Shown one piece after another: positions 20,601 through 27,980 of a DNA stretch of 64,000 nt. Under the pieces are notes generated by a model, which worked only from the letters and a program-made list of their open reading frames with translations, did no database searches and was not told the DNA's origin. Positions within the stretch are counted from its first letter, which is position 1; each line of letters starts with the position of its first letter. Source of the DNA: an uncultured Olsenella sp. (GTDB taxonomy: Bacteria; Actinomycetota; Coriobacteriia; Coriobacteriales; Atopobiaceae); NCBI GenBank assembly GCA_900316105.1, contig ONBR01000011.1:62001-126000 (forward strand). Reading direction: 5' to 3'. The position numbers were made by a program, and so were the translations under genes.

Positions 20601-21225
20601 CCTGACGCTCCAGGGGGCGGAGCTGGCGCGTGATCTCGCGCTGGATGTCCTTGGCGCGGGTGAGGTTGTCCTGCATTGCCGCAAGCTTTCGCTCCGAGCG
20701 CTCCTTGCGCTTGCGGTGCTTGGAGATGCCCGCCGCCTCCTCGATGAGCTCGCGGCGCTCCTCGGGGCGACTGGCCAGGATGGAGTCAAGCTTTCCCTGA
20801 CTGATGATGGAGTGGGTGTCCTTGCCCAAGCCAGAATCGTGCAGGATGTCCGTGATGTCACGTAGGCGGCAGGGAGAGCCATTGATCAGGTACTCGGACT
20901 CGCCGGACCGGTACATCCTGCGGGTGATAGCGATCTCGGAGAAGTCGATGGGCAAGGTGTGGTCGGTATTGTCCAGGGTCAGGGTGACCTCGGCCAGGCC
21001 CACAGCGGCACGGCCGGACGAACCCGAAAAGATCACGTCCTCCATGGCCTGGCCACGCAGCATCTTTGCGCTCTGCTCGCCCAGCACCCAGAGAATCGAA
21101 TCCGAAATGTTCGACTTGCCGGAGCCGTTGGGACCGACCACGACCGTGAGGCCAGGGTCGAACTGCAGGCTCGTGCGGTCTGCGAAGGACTTGAAACCCT
21201 TGAGTGTGAGCGACTTCAGATACAC
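17683..21225 (-). CDS. smc: Chromosome segregation ATPase SMC
   Basis: The core condensin ATPase that organises and segregates the chromosome, usually with ScpAB. Walker A GPNGSGKSN lies at about residues 32-40. Long coiled coils (about 170-500 and 680-1010) flank a hinge at about 505-660. The C-terminal head has the ABC signature LMSGGEKSLTALAL and Walker B FYVFDEVEAALDD. Length is 1180 aa, typical. It lies 16 bp downstream of rnc and overlaps ftsY by 4 bp, the usual rnc-smc-ftsY order. Its coiled-coil DNA also produces long open antisense frames that are not genes. Confidence 0.97.
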   Translation of the reverse strand: MYLKSLTLKGFKSFADRTSLQFDPGLTVVVGPNGSGKSNISDSILWVLGEQSAKMLRGQAMEDVIFSGSSGRAAVGLAEVTLTLDNTDHTLPIDFSEIAITRRMYRSGESEYLINGSPCRLRDITDILHDSGLGKDTHSIISQGKLDSILASRPEERRELIEEAAGISKHRKRKERSERKLAAMQDNLTRAKDIQREITRQLRPLERQVDKAKRHRDLSEELSRLTCTLAVDDLRQLQRSYGSLEEKGREAEAAIELAQYRLDSKSKELEKYQSLLEQKGIFVGDLGEQRRRMQSVLGRMESDMRLLEEKGKNMVSRVSEMRLSLSNMERSQSELAREHQSVQDELTAARTEEAELRKRVGELGPQAKEASESRRRLSNQVAHLQTDQRQAQREADKETLAYAKLKDQISNAEVEDQMFQSRLDQIKDALETASEALEERKSQRDKVKAELESVRKAQDQAQDRIRSCQEAQGRTKREEREARERLTRAQATLSALETLDAQLENANALVARLAKDKPELVSSRLGDLLEVAPEYEGLVEVLLGEDLSALVTVDGKGTEELVSHALGLSVKGRATLMSLGQAENRVDADDDKLPGKSLMGAIKPAPGAESLVRSLFGCVRVVGDVESALRAGSEHPGYSFVTPEGVVVDGDGRTHVGTSKGSDQGALERKRRIRAGRDELSQLEEALEVASAAATKAEDELAAARDASASSKGEVARLSGELSSLTSDVGRLEAQVRQASSEQAKVTKNRTAAGERTAQARREVERHKDAADAAKKRMEELTEELDEATSKRSRASREENELSQKFSDAKLKLATVSERRVHLAQNEEQLARRRRDNDRRIEQTMKSAEALDVVQLRVDPLYKRYEQIHQRAVEWAARLKDRASLAEADSDSLKKTIGDAREAVSAASKEVEEAKGKLQEIKLQKGKLEVQVENSIKSIVADGTVLDDALRLPAPDDRPAMERRVEKLRHDIDSIGPVNEVAMDQYTQLKERADYITAQVEDLEKARGALRKIMNAIERKMRRQFVVIFDRVNANFSEIFSLLFPGGQAHLELTDPEHLDSTGVEIVAQPRGKKIQKMTLMSGGEKSLTALALLFAVYKTRTVPFYVFDEVEAALDDSNLSKLLDAIETLKETTQLIVISHQRRTMEQADVLYGVSMQADGVSHVVSQRLDKATGKVVDA

Positions 21226-21241
21226 GTGTGCGGCCCGTCCT

Positions 21242-22009
21242 CTACTCCGTCTGGGCAGCGGCCAGCTCGTCGGCGTCCATGGGGACGGTATCGTGCTTTG
21301 ACAGCCACTTCAGGGACTTGGACTCCTCCAGACGACCCAGGGCATCCTGGGCTGCAGCGGACTCCGCCTCCTTCTTTGAGGCGCCGCTGCCCCTGCCCAG
21401 CCTGATGCCGCCCACAAGCACGACGGAGGTGAAGGTGGGCTTGTGGGCAGGACCCTTCTCGCCCACGAGCTTGTACTCGGGACCACAGTGGTAGTCGCGC
21501 TGGGTGATCTCCTGCAGACGAGACTTGGGCGAGATGGGCTTCGTTGCCAGATCGGGCGAAACGTGGGGGCCAAGGGTCCTCATCACGAACTCGTGCGTGA
21601 CCTTGTAGCCGGCGTCCAGGTAGAGGGCGCCCACGATGGACTCATAGACGTTCTCCAGGGCAGAATGCATGCCACGGGCACCGGTGCCCTTCTCCGACTC
21701 GCCCATCACGATGTGGTCGCCGATGCCCAGGTCGTCCGAGACCTTGCTCAGGATCTTTCCGGAGACGAGGGAGATCTTTAGCCTGGTCAGTCCACCCTCG
21801 TCCATCTCGGGAAAGCGCTCATAGAGATCGGTAGCCACAATGGCACCCAGGATGGAGTCACCCAGGAACTCCAGGCGCTCGTAGGATGCCCAGACGGGCT
21901 TTCCCTCCACCGACGAGGGGTGAGTGAGCGCGGCACCGATGAGCTCCTTGTTCTTGAAGGAGTAGCCGATGATCTCTTCGATTGCCGAAATGTGCTTGTG
22001 CAGCTTCAA
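21242..22009 (-). CDS. rnc: Ribonuclease III
   Basis: It cleaves double-stranded RNA in rRNA precursor processing and mRNA turnover. The catalytic RNase III domain carries ERLEFLGDSIL (44-54), with the metal ligands, and a second acidic motif in the ALYLDAG region. A double-stranded RNA-binding domain fills the C-terminal third (about 165-235). Length is 255 aa. The first in-frame start is a TTG at 22009, with a G-rich stretch upstream that overlaps the end of acpP. It lies 12 bp downstream of acpP, a very conserved pairing. Confidence 0.95.
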   Translation of the reverse strand: MKLHKHISAIEEIIGYSFKNKELIGAALTHPSSVEGKPVWASYERLEFLGDSILGAIVATDLYERFPEMDEGGLTRLKISLVSGKILSKVSDDLGIGDHIVMGESEKGTGARGMHSALENVYESIVGALYLDAGYKVTHEFVMRTLGPHVSPDLATKPISPKSRLQEITQRDYHCGPEYKLVGEKGPAHKPTFTSVVLVGGIRLGRGSGASKKEAESAAAQDALGRLEESKSLKWLSKHDTVPMDADELAAAQTE

Positions 22010-22021
22010 GAGGCGGGCCCC

Positions 22022-22261
22022 CTATGCCTGTGCCGACTCGATGGCCTTCACGGCGTCGCCGATGGTGGCGATGGACTTCAGGGCGTCGTCCTCCAGGGTC
22101 AGGCCAAACTCGTCCTCGAAGGCAGTGACCAGCTCGAGGAGGTCGAAGGAGTCAGCGCCCAGGGACTTGAACTCGGTGTCCTCGCCCAGGTCACCGGCCT
22201 CGCACTCAAGCTCCTCCGCCACAAGGGCAACGACCTTGGAAAGAATGTCATCGTGGGACAT
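22022..22261 (-). CDS. acpP: Acyl carrier protein
   Basis: A small acidic carrier whose phosphopantetheine arm holds fatty-acyl intermediates. The 79-aa protein has the attachment site GADSFDLLELV with Ser38; phenylalanine replaces the usual leucine after the serine, which is tolerated. The start is the ATG at 22261, because a perfect GGAGGT lies six bases upstream. A GC-rich hairpin in the leader (arms 22283-22291 and 22295-22303) separates it from plsX and may tune its expression relative to plsX. Confidence 0.95.
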   Translation of the reverse strand: MSHDDILSKVVALVAEELECEAGDLGEDTEFKSLGADSFDLLELVTAFEDEFGLTLEDDALKSIATIGDAVKAIESAQA

Positions 22262-22383
22262 GTGAGTACCTCCAACACCGATGGCGCGGGCCCAGCCCGC
22301 GCCGTCTCCAATCTCATTAAGGCCTGCCAGTCGGGATGGATCCCACCGACATGCCATATGTCATTGTACCTATAAAAGGCAGC

Positions 22384-23376
22384 CTATTTGGCCTGGGCGA
22401 CCTCAGCTGCAATCTTGTCCACAAGCTGGGAGTCCAAGGCCCTCTTGCAGGACAGGGTTCCGTTCTTTACTGCCTCCACCGAGGTGGCGCCGTGGCCAAT
22501 AAGTACGGGGGCCTTCAGACCCAGAAGGACGGCGCCGCCATACTCCTCGCCCATAAGCTCGTGGGCTAGACCCTTCAGGGTGGGCTTGAGCATCATGGCT
22601 CCGGCGGCGGCTCGCTTGGAGGAGCCCACTGCCTTCTTGATGGCGCCAAGTACGAACTTTGCCGTGCCCTCCATGGCCTTGAGGGCAACGTTGCCCGTAA
22701 AGCCATCGGTAACGATCACGTCAAAGCGACCCGCCAAAAGGTCGGAACCCTCGCAGTTGCCGCAGAACCAGTCGGCGTCCAGGGCGGCCAGGGCCTGATG
22801 GGCCTCCACGACCGCAGCGGAGCCCTTCGTATCCTCGGCGCCATTGGAGAGAAGGGCCACCTTGGGGTCGTCCACACCCACGACAACGCGGGAGTAGGCG
22901 CGACCCATCTGGGCAAACTGAACCAGCATCTCGGGCCTGACGTCGGCGTTTGCGCCCATGTCCAGAAAGACCGAGGGACGACCCGTGCTTCCGGGAATTG
23001 ACGTGGCGATGCAGGCGCGCTTGACACCACGGATGCGACCCACGCTCAGGCTGGCGGCGGCAAAGATGGCTCCCGTGGATCCGGCCGAGAAGAAGCCATC
23101 GGCCTCACCCTTGCGGACGGCCATGAGGCCGCGAACGATGGAAGAGTCCTTCTTTGAGCGGACGGCCTCGGTGGGATGCTCCCCCATGCCGATGACCTCG
23201 GTGGTCACCAGGGCGCGGGCACGCTCGTGCTTCGCGCAGAAGGGAACGACCACATCCTCATTGCCTGCAACGAGGACCGTCAGCTCGGGATCCGCCGCCA
23301 GAGCCTCGGCGATGCCCTCGAGGACTACCTCGGGCTTCTCGTCTCCACCCATGGCGTCAACGCAAACGCAACTCAT
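22384..23376 (-). CDS. plsX: Phosphate acyltransferase PlsX
   Basis: It converts acyl-ACP to acyl-phosphate, the acyl donor for PlsY in membrane phospholipid synthesis. The protein begins VCVDAMGGDEKPEVV, the standard PlsX opening, and contains the GSTGAIFAAA and DGFTGNVALKAMEG motifs. Length is 330 aa. AGGAGG lies four bases before the ATG at 23376. It follows rpmF and precedes acpP, the common rpmF-plsX-acpP lipid block. PlsX is a soluble, membrane-associated enzyme. Confidence 0.95.
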   Translation of the reverse strand: MSCVCVDAMGGDEKPEVVLEGIAEALAADPELTVLVAGNEDVVVPFCAKHERARALVTTEVIGMGEHPTEAVRSKKDSSIVRGLMAVRKGEADGFFSAGSTGAIFAAASLSVGRIRGVKRACIATSIPGSTGRPSVFLDMGANADVRPEMLVQFAQMGRAYSRVVVGVDDPKVALLSNGAEDTKGSAAVVEAHQALAALDADWFCGNCEGSDLLAGRFDVIVTDGFTGNVALKAMEGTAKFVLGAIKKAVGSSKRAAAGAMMLKPTLKGLAHELMGEEYGGAVLLGLKAPVLIGHGATSVEAVKNGTLSCKRALDSQLVDKIAAEVAQAK

Positions 23377-23487
23377 GCTTCCTCCTCATGATCAGCCGAA
23401 GTACAGGGGAATCAGAGCTTCCCCTCTTTTTTCGCTGTGCCGCCTTCAGGATACCCAAAAGACAAGCTTACGCTCTAAGACGAAAGA

Positions 23488-23512
23488 AGGCCGACCCCCA
23501 GGGGCCGGCCTC
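23488..23512 (-). terminator. Intrinsic terminator after rpmF
   Basis: Arms 23489-23498 and 23501-23510 form a 10-bp GC stem with one mismatch. On the minus strand it is followed by TTCTTTC. It separates rpmF from plsX, so plsX probably also has its own promoter in 23377-23480. Confidence 0.7.
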
Positions 23513-23535
23513 CCAGGCCACTCGACGTATCTGAG

Positions 23536-23715
23536 CTACTCGGTGACAACGACCTCGCGGTCCTTGTAGTAGCCACAGTTGGGGCACACGTGGTGCGGAA
23601 GCTTAGGAGCACCGCACTGGGGGCACACGGAACGTGCCGAAGCGGCGAGCTTGCTGTTGGCCGAACGACGAGTGTGCGTAGCGCCACGGCCCTTTTTCTG
23701 CTTAGGTACTGCCAT
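23536..23715 (-). CDS. rpmF: 50S ribosomal protein L32 (zinc-ribbon form)
   Basis: A 59-residue large-subunit protein. It begins AVPKQKKGRGATHTRRSA, as in all L32 proteins. It has two CxxC pairs (CPQC and CPNC) that bind zinc. I use the ATG at 23715; a longer frame upstream does not match the family. Zinc-binding ribosomal proteins can be replaced by zinc-free paralogues under metal limitation, but no paralogue is seen in this window. Confidence 0.95.
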   Translation of the reverse strand: MAVPKQKKGRGATHTRRSANSKLAASARSVCPQCGAPKLPHHVCPNCGYYKDREVVVTE

Positions 23716-23852
23716 CTTGAACCTCTCTCGAACTGTTACGCCCCGCAGATGCGAGACGGTCTGTCCAACAAACACACGAGCAGGTAGTATACCACGCAAA
23801 GAAGCTCAGCACACACAAAGCTCGTATCTTCTCGTTAATCCATATAACGTCT

Positions 23853-23873
23853 AATCGGGGGCTAGCCCCGATT
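23853..23873. terminator. Small hairpin between DUF177 gene and rpmF
   Basis: AATCGGGG (23853-23860) and CCCCGATT (23866-23873) form an 8-bp stem. It lies 10 bp after the DUF177 stop codon on the minus strand and could be a weak terminator or attenuator; no T run is obvious. A near-identical hairpin lies at 50982-51009. Confidence 0.5.
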
Positions 23874-23882
23874 GGGCAAAGG

Positions 23883-24470
23883 CTACTTGTTGTCGTCCAG
23901 GTGCAGGTCCTTCAAGGCGGCAAAGGGGCTAGAGCTGAGTTTGTCCTCCTCGTGCTGCCTCTGAATCTGGGCGGCGTGGCCGCAGTCCTCGTGGTTGAGG
24001 TTCGCGCCACATACGGGGCAGAGACCCTTGCAGTCCTCCTTGCAGAGGACGATGTAGGGGGTCTCCATCAGCACGGCGCTCTCCAGGGCTTCGGTAAGGT
24101 CGATGGTCTGGTCATCCCCCACCAGGGAGAAGTCCACGTCCTCCTCCTCGGGCTCCGAGCCTTCCTCTGCCGGTGCCTCAAAGAGGTAGTACTCGTCCAC
24201 CTCGCCCTCGATGTCGAACTCCGCTGGGTCGAGGCAGCGGTCACAGGTACCCACCGCGTGGCAGCGGATGATGCCCGTGGCCAGGATGCCGTCACCTGCA
24301 TTGGTGAGCATGAGGTCATAGTCCATGCCAGCGGGCACGGTGAAGTCATGCCCGCCCAGACGGTATTCCTGCTGGTCCAGGTGACCCTGGAACTGCGTGC
24401 TGTCGCCTGGGTTCTGGAGACGATCGTCTATGTCAAAGACTACCTTTTCCATGATCCTACCAAGGGACAT
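23883..24470 (-). CDS. YceD/DUF177 family protein
   Basis: A conserved protein usually encoded just upstream of rpmF and linked in other organisms to 23S rRNA accumulation and ribosome assembly. Residues 70-90 hold CDRCLDPAEF, and near the C-terminus lie LCKEDCKGLCPVCG and NHEDCGH, a likely zinc site. Acidic stretches rich in Glu and Asp occupy the middle. The ATG at 24470 overlaps the upstream gene. An ATG at 24452 (MEKVVFDIDD), with AGGA two bases before it, is an alternative start. Length is 195 aa. The position upstream of rpmF fits the family well. Confidence 0.85.
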   Translation of the reverse strand: MSLGRIMEKVVFDIDDRLQNPGDSTQFQGHLDQQEYRLGGHDFTVPAGMDYDLMLTNAGDGILATGIIRCHAVGTCDRCLDPAEFDIEGEVDEYYLFEAPAEEGSEPEEEDVDFSLVGDDQTIDLTEALESAVLMETPYIVLCKEDCKGLCPVCGANLNHEDCGHAAQIQRQHEEDKLSSSPFAALKDLHLDDNK

Positions 24471-24954
24471 CGTTGGTCTGGTTGCGCGAACCAGAATTCT
24501 CGTCCAGGGTCTGACGGACGCGCGTCACCGAGCTGGTGAGGGTCTTGAGGTTGTCCTCCAGGTGGGCCAGGACCGTGTCCGCATACTCCTCGGCATTGTA
24601 GCGGGTGTCGCGCTCGTACTGGGCCGCCTGGTCGCGCACGTCATCTGCCTGCTGCTGGGCCAGGCGCACGACCTCCTGGTCGCCCGCCAAGATGATGGCC
24701 TGCTGCTGTGCATCGGCGATGATGGCGTCTGCCTGCTGCTGGGCACGGTCGAGGGTCTCGCCCTCCTCCTTGACGATGCGACGCGCGTCAGCGAACTCCT
24801 GGGGAAAGACCCTGCGGATCTCGTCCAGGATCTCGTATATCTCCTGCGCATCGACGACGCGCTTGGTGCCACCGCCGCCAAAGGGAACCTTGCCCGAGCT
24901 CACAATCTCCTCGAGCTCGTCCACCAAGCTCTCTATTTCCTCCCCCGGCTGCAT
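24457..24954 (-). CDS. DivIVA/SepIVA-like coiled-coil protein
   Basis: A 165-aa acidic protein with a predicted coiled coil over about residues 50-150, rich in Gln and Ala (repeated AQQQAD units). An N-terminal segment holds DAQEIYEILDEIRRVFP, resembling the DivIVA-type membrane or pole-binding region. In mycobacteria the septation protein SepIVA is encoded beside the DUF177 gene, rnc and smc, and the context here is the same. I infer a role in cell division or cell-pole growth. AAGGAG lies five bases before the ATG at 24954. It overlaps the DUF177 gene by 14 bp. No enzymatic motif is present. Confidence 0.7.
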   Translation of the reverse strand: MQPGEEIESLVDELEEIVSSGKVPFGGGGTKRVVDAQEIYEILDEIRRVFPQEFADARRIVKEEGETLDRAQQQADAIIADAQQQAIILAGDQEVVRLAQQQADDVRDQAAQYERDTRYNAEEYADTVLAHLEDNLKTLTSSVTRVRQTLDENSGSRNQTNDVPW

Positions 24955-25202
24955 GCGGGCTCCTTCCGTTCTACTGCGGCCCTCGTATCACACGCCCCTT
25001 TGGGCGTTAGGGCCACTTTGAAAATATGTTAGCAGATTGGTATTTATTGGATAGTCAAAGCTCCTGATACTGCCCAAAAGTCCTTTAGCGGTCAGATATA
25101 TGTAAGCTTGCCCTCACACAACTATTACATCTACCTTACAATATGAAGGGTTGTACCTAGCGAACCGAAAATTCTCGATATCCCCCCGGTGAAGGAGTTT
25201 AC

Positions 25203-25829
25203 ATGAGTCGCGTGGGCAAGAAGGAAGACCTCTTTTACGGCCTTTTGCTCGATCTCTCAAAGCAGATTCAAAAGACAGGCGTCCTCTACCAGAAGCTGTT
25301 TGACGAGTATCCGGATAGCATCCCGCACATCCCCGAGGCAAAGCGCCTGGAGACCGACTGCGACAAGATGGTCGGCGAGCTCCTGGCGCAGCTCTACGAG
25401 TCCTTCATCACACCCTTTGACCGTGAGGACCTCAACGCCCTTGCCCTCAAGATGGACGACATCGTGGATGACATGGAGAACATCGCCCGCCGCCTGCAGA
25501 TTTATCACGTGGGCACCATGCGCCCCGAGGCAGTGGAGCTAGCCCACCTGGCCCGCCAAGCCACCGACGAACTCGTCGCCCTCTTTGAGTGCTTCCCCCG
25601 TTTCAAGAAAGATCCCGAGCTCATGGACCATGTTCACCAGATTCACCTCATCGAGGACCACGGAGACGACGTCTACCATTCCGCCATCGCCCGCCTCTAT
25701 GAGGAGAACGAAGCTCCAGCCACGCACCTGCTCAAGTGGAACACGATCTTCAACCGCATGGAGGACACCATCGACGCAATCAAGGACGTGGCGTCAATCG
25801 TGAGCAGCGTGGTGCTGAAGAATGCTTAA
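25203..25829 (+). CDS. DUF47/PhoU-like phosphate transport accessory protein
   Basis: An all-helical, PhoU-like cytosolic protein that accompanies Pit transporters and probably regulates phosphate uptake. Its 208 residues contain the acidic metal-binding helices ETDCDKM, DDIVDDMENIA and IEDHGDDVYH typical of the family. GAAGGAG lies five bases before the ATG at 25203. Its 3' end overlaps the start of pit by 8 bp, so the two are translationally coupled. The pair lies on the plus strand and interrupts an otherwise minus-strand conserved cluster. Confidence 0.9.
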   Translation: MSRVGKKEDLFYGLLLDLSKQIQKTGVLYQKLFDEYPDSIPHIPEAKRLETDCDKMVGELLAQLYESFITPFDREDLNALALKMDDIVDDMENIARRLQIYHVGTMRPEAVELAHLARQATDELVALFECFPRFKKDPELMDHVHQIHLIEDHGDDVYHSAIARLYEENEAPATHLLKWNTIFNRMEDTIDAIKDVASIVSSVVLKNA

Positions 25830-26811
25830 CGCAATGCTGATCGGGGTCATCGTCGCGGCATTCGTCTTTGAGTTCATCAACGGCTTCCATGACACGGCCA
25901 ACGCCATCGCCACCACCGTCTACACCAGGGCGCTCACTCCCCGCGTCGCCATCCTGGCCTCCGCGGCGATGAACTTCATCGGTGCCCTCACCCATGAGGG
26001 CGTGGCTATGACCATCGCCCACGGACTGGTGGACGTGACCCTGGATCTGGAGGTCATCTTGGCCGCCCTCCTAGGCGCCATCATCTGGGACCTCTTCACC
26101 TGGTGGCGGTCCATCCCCTCCAGCTCCAGCCACGCCCTCATCGGCTCGCTCGTTGGCGCGACAATCGTCTTTACCCAGTCCACCCGGCATGTCATCTGGA
26201 CGGGCCTCCTGGACAAGGTCATCATCCCCATCTTCACCTCGCCCATCATCGGCTTTGCCATGAGCTTCCTGGTGATGAAGCTGGTCTTCGAGCTCTTTGC
26301 CAACTGGTCCCACCATCATGCCAACGCCTTCTTCCACAGGCTGCAGGTCGTATCCAGCATGTTCATGGCATTCAGCCATGGTTCCAACGACGCGCAGAAG
26401 ACCATGGGCATCATCACCATGGCCCTTATCGGCTCGAAGCTCCTGCCGGCTGGCTCGGGCATCCCCCTGTGGGTCAAGCTCTTCTGCGCCACCACCATGG
26501 CCCTGGGCACCTCCATCGGCGGCCAGCGCATCATGAAGACCGTCGGTGGCGGCGTGACCAAGCTCGAGCCCGTCATGGGCTTTGTGTCCGAGACCTCCTC
26601 GGCCATCGCCATCCAGATTATGACCGCCCTGGGCGCTCCTGTCTCCACCACCCAGGTCGTGACCACCGCCGTTATGGGAGCTGGTTCCGCAAAGGGCTTC
26701 AAGAAGGTCCACTGGGGCGTGACGAAGAGCATCGTCCAGGCCTGGTTCGTCACCCTGCCGGCCACGATGGTCCTGGGCGGCGCTGTCACCTGGATCCTGC
26801 TTCACCTGTAA
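25822..26811 (+). CDS. pit: Inorganic phosphate transporter, PiT family
   Basis: An integral-membrane carrier that imports metal-phosphate or phosphate with a cation gradient. The two inverted PiT signatures are visible: FINGFHDTANAIATTV near the N-terminus and FSHGSNDAQKTMGII in the second half. About nine or ten hydrophobic segments are predicted over 329 aa. The start at 25822 lies inside the last codons of the DUF47 gene. The two genes make a dedicated phosphate uptake operon, closed by the hairpin at 26821. Confidence 0.94.
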   Translation: MLNAMLIGVIVAAFVFEFINGFHDTANAIATTVYTRALTPRVAILASAAMNFIGALTHEGVAMTIAHGLVDVTLDLEVILAALLGAIIWDLFTWWRSIPSSSSHALIGSLVGATIVFTQSTRHVIWTGLLDKVIIPIFTSPIIGFAMSFLVMKLVFELFANWSHHHANAFFHRLQVVSSMFMAFSHGSNDAQKTMGIITMALIGSKLLPAGSGIPLWVKLFCATTMALGTSIGGQRIMKTVGGGVTKLEPVMGFVSETSSAIAIQIMTALGAPVSTTQVVTTAVMGAGSAKGFKKVHWGVTKSIVQAWFVTLPATMVLGGAVTWILLHL

Positions 26812-26820
26812 GTCGTCAGC

Positions 26821-26880
26821 ATCCGAAAGGGGTACTCCCTTATGGCTAGAAATAGCCATAAGGGAGTACCCCTTTCGGAT
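26821..26880. repeat. 28-bp perfect hairpin with GAAA loop, family A copy 1
   Basis: Arms 26821-26848 and 26853-26880 are exact complements around GAAA. The arm includes GGGGTACTCCCTTATGGC. It lies 9 bp after pit and 6 bp from the end of coaD, between convergent genes, so it can act as a bidirectional terminator. The same core recurs at 49254 and 52781. Confidence 0.88.
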
Positions 26881-26886
26881 GAATCG

Positions 26887-27390
26887 CTATGCGCGACCCA
26901 GGCGGATACGGACGTTGGGTGGCACCAGGAAGGAGACGTCTCCCCCCATGGCGGCGAGCTCGCGCACTACCGAGGACGAGATATAACTGAATTTGGGCGA
27001 GCTCATAACAAAGATGGACTCCACCTCGGGTGCAAGGTGAAAGTTGAGGTCAGCCTGCTGGAGCTCATACTCAAAGTCCGTCGTGGCGCGAAGGCCCTTG
27101 ACAACGCCGCCTGCGCCCAGCTGCTGGCAGAGGTCCATGAGCAGACCCGTAAAGGGCACCACGTCTATGCCGTCCTCGATGTTCAGCTCGCGCAGGGACT
27201 CACGGACCATCTCCACGCGCTCGTCCAGCGAGAACTGCGTGCCGTTCCCGTTCTTGTTCACCGATGCGGCAACCGCCACCGTTACGCGGGGGAACATCTT
27301 GCGCGAGCGCGCGATGACATCCAGGTGACCATAGGTCACGGGATCGAAGGTGCCAGGTACCACAACGTGCTTGATCGTCGATTCGGACAC
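26887..27390 (-). CDS. coaD: Phosphopantetheine adenylyltransferase
   Basis: It adenylates 4'-phosphopantetheine to dephospho-CoA, the penultimate step of coenzyme A synthesis. The nucleotidyltransferase motif GTFDPVTYGH lies at 13-22, with His22 contacting ATP. The C-terminal ISSSVVREL motif is also present. Length is 167 aa. The start is a GTG at 27390 with GGAGAG nine bases upstream, and it lies 5 bp after rsmD. The rsmD-coaD pair is one of the most conserved in bacteria. The product also supplies the arm carried by the acyl carrier protein encoded nearby. Confidence 0.95.
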   Translation of the reverse strand: MSESTIKHVVVPGTFDPVTYGHLDVIARSRKMFPRVTVAVAASVNKNGNGTQFSLDERVEMVRESLRELNIEDGIDVVPFTGLLMDLCQQLGAGGVVKGLRATTDFEYELQQADLNFHLAPEVESIFVMSSPKFSYISSSVVRELAAMGGDVSFLVPPNVRIRLGRA

Positions 27391-27395
27391 CAGAC

Positions 27396-27980
27396 TCAGC
27401 TCTCCTTTTGCAGAAGCTCGACCGCGGTGATGCCGCGGGACTTTTCCTTGACCAGCACGAACCCGGGTAGGTCCAGACCAGGTCGCTTTGCGTCATGCTC
27501 GTAGAGCACCCTGGCATTATCCGCGAGTTGCCCCGTCGCTTCAAGCTTGGTCACCAAAGCGGCAACGTCAGTGGCGTCAACGGCATAGGGCGGGTCCAGC
27601 ACCACAAGCGAAAAGGGACCGCCAGGAAGCGCCCTGCCCCCATCGACGGCCTTGAAGACGTCCGCAACCACGAGCCGGGCCAGGCCCCTCTCCGCGCCCA
27701 GGGTAGAGATGTTGCGGCGGATGATGCCCGCCGCCTTGCGGTCGCGCTCAACGAAGGTGCAACCGGCCGCACCGCGCGAAAGCAGCTCCAGGCCCAGGGC
27801 CCCAGAGCCGGCAAATGCGTCCAGGACCTGAACCTCCGAGAGGTCCAGGCCAAAGGCAGAGAGGATCATCGACGAGAAGGACTCACGTGACCTGTCTGTG
27901 GTGGGTCGAGTCCCCCTGCCGTCGGGAGCCTCGATTGCCCTCCCCCGCCAGACGCCACCCACGATCCTCATCCTGCTCAT
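27396..27980 (-). CDS. rsmD: 16S rRNA (guanine-966 N2)-methyltransferase
   Basis: A Rossmann-fold SAM-dependent methyltransferase that modifies G966 in the small-subunit head. SAM-binding motif I is DAFAGSGALGLE (54-65) and the catalytic N6/N2 methyltransferase motif is DPPYA (129-133). Length is 194 aa, typical. It overlaps the recG stop region by 4 bp and is followed immediately by coaD, so recG-rsmD-coaD form one unit. Confidence 0.94.
   Translation of the reverse strand: MSRMRIVGGVWRGRAIEAPDGRGTRPTTDRSRESFSSMILSAFGLDLSEVQVLDAFAGSGALGLELLSRGAAGCTFVERDRKAAGIIRRNISTLGAERGLARLVVADVFKAVDGGRALPGGPFSLVVLDPPYAVDATDVAALVTKLEATGQLADNARVLYEHDAKRPGLDLPGFVLVKEKSRGITAVELLQKES

Noticed and set aside
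25050..25200. A precise promoter for the DUF47-pit operon
   Set aside because: TACAAT near 25137 is a possible -10 box, but no -35 box at a proper distance could be chosen with confidence. A PHO-type box was not evident.
26821..26880. Terminal inverted repeats of an insertion sequence
   Set aside because: The arms are adjacent with only a four-base loop, and there is no transposase or target-site duplication.
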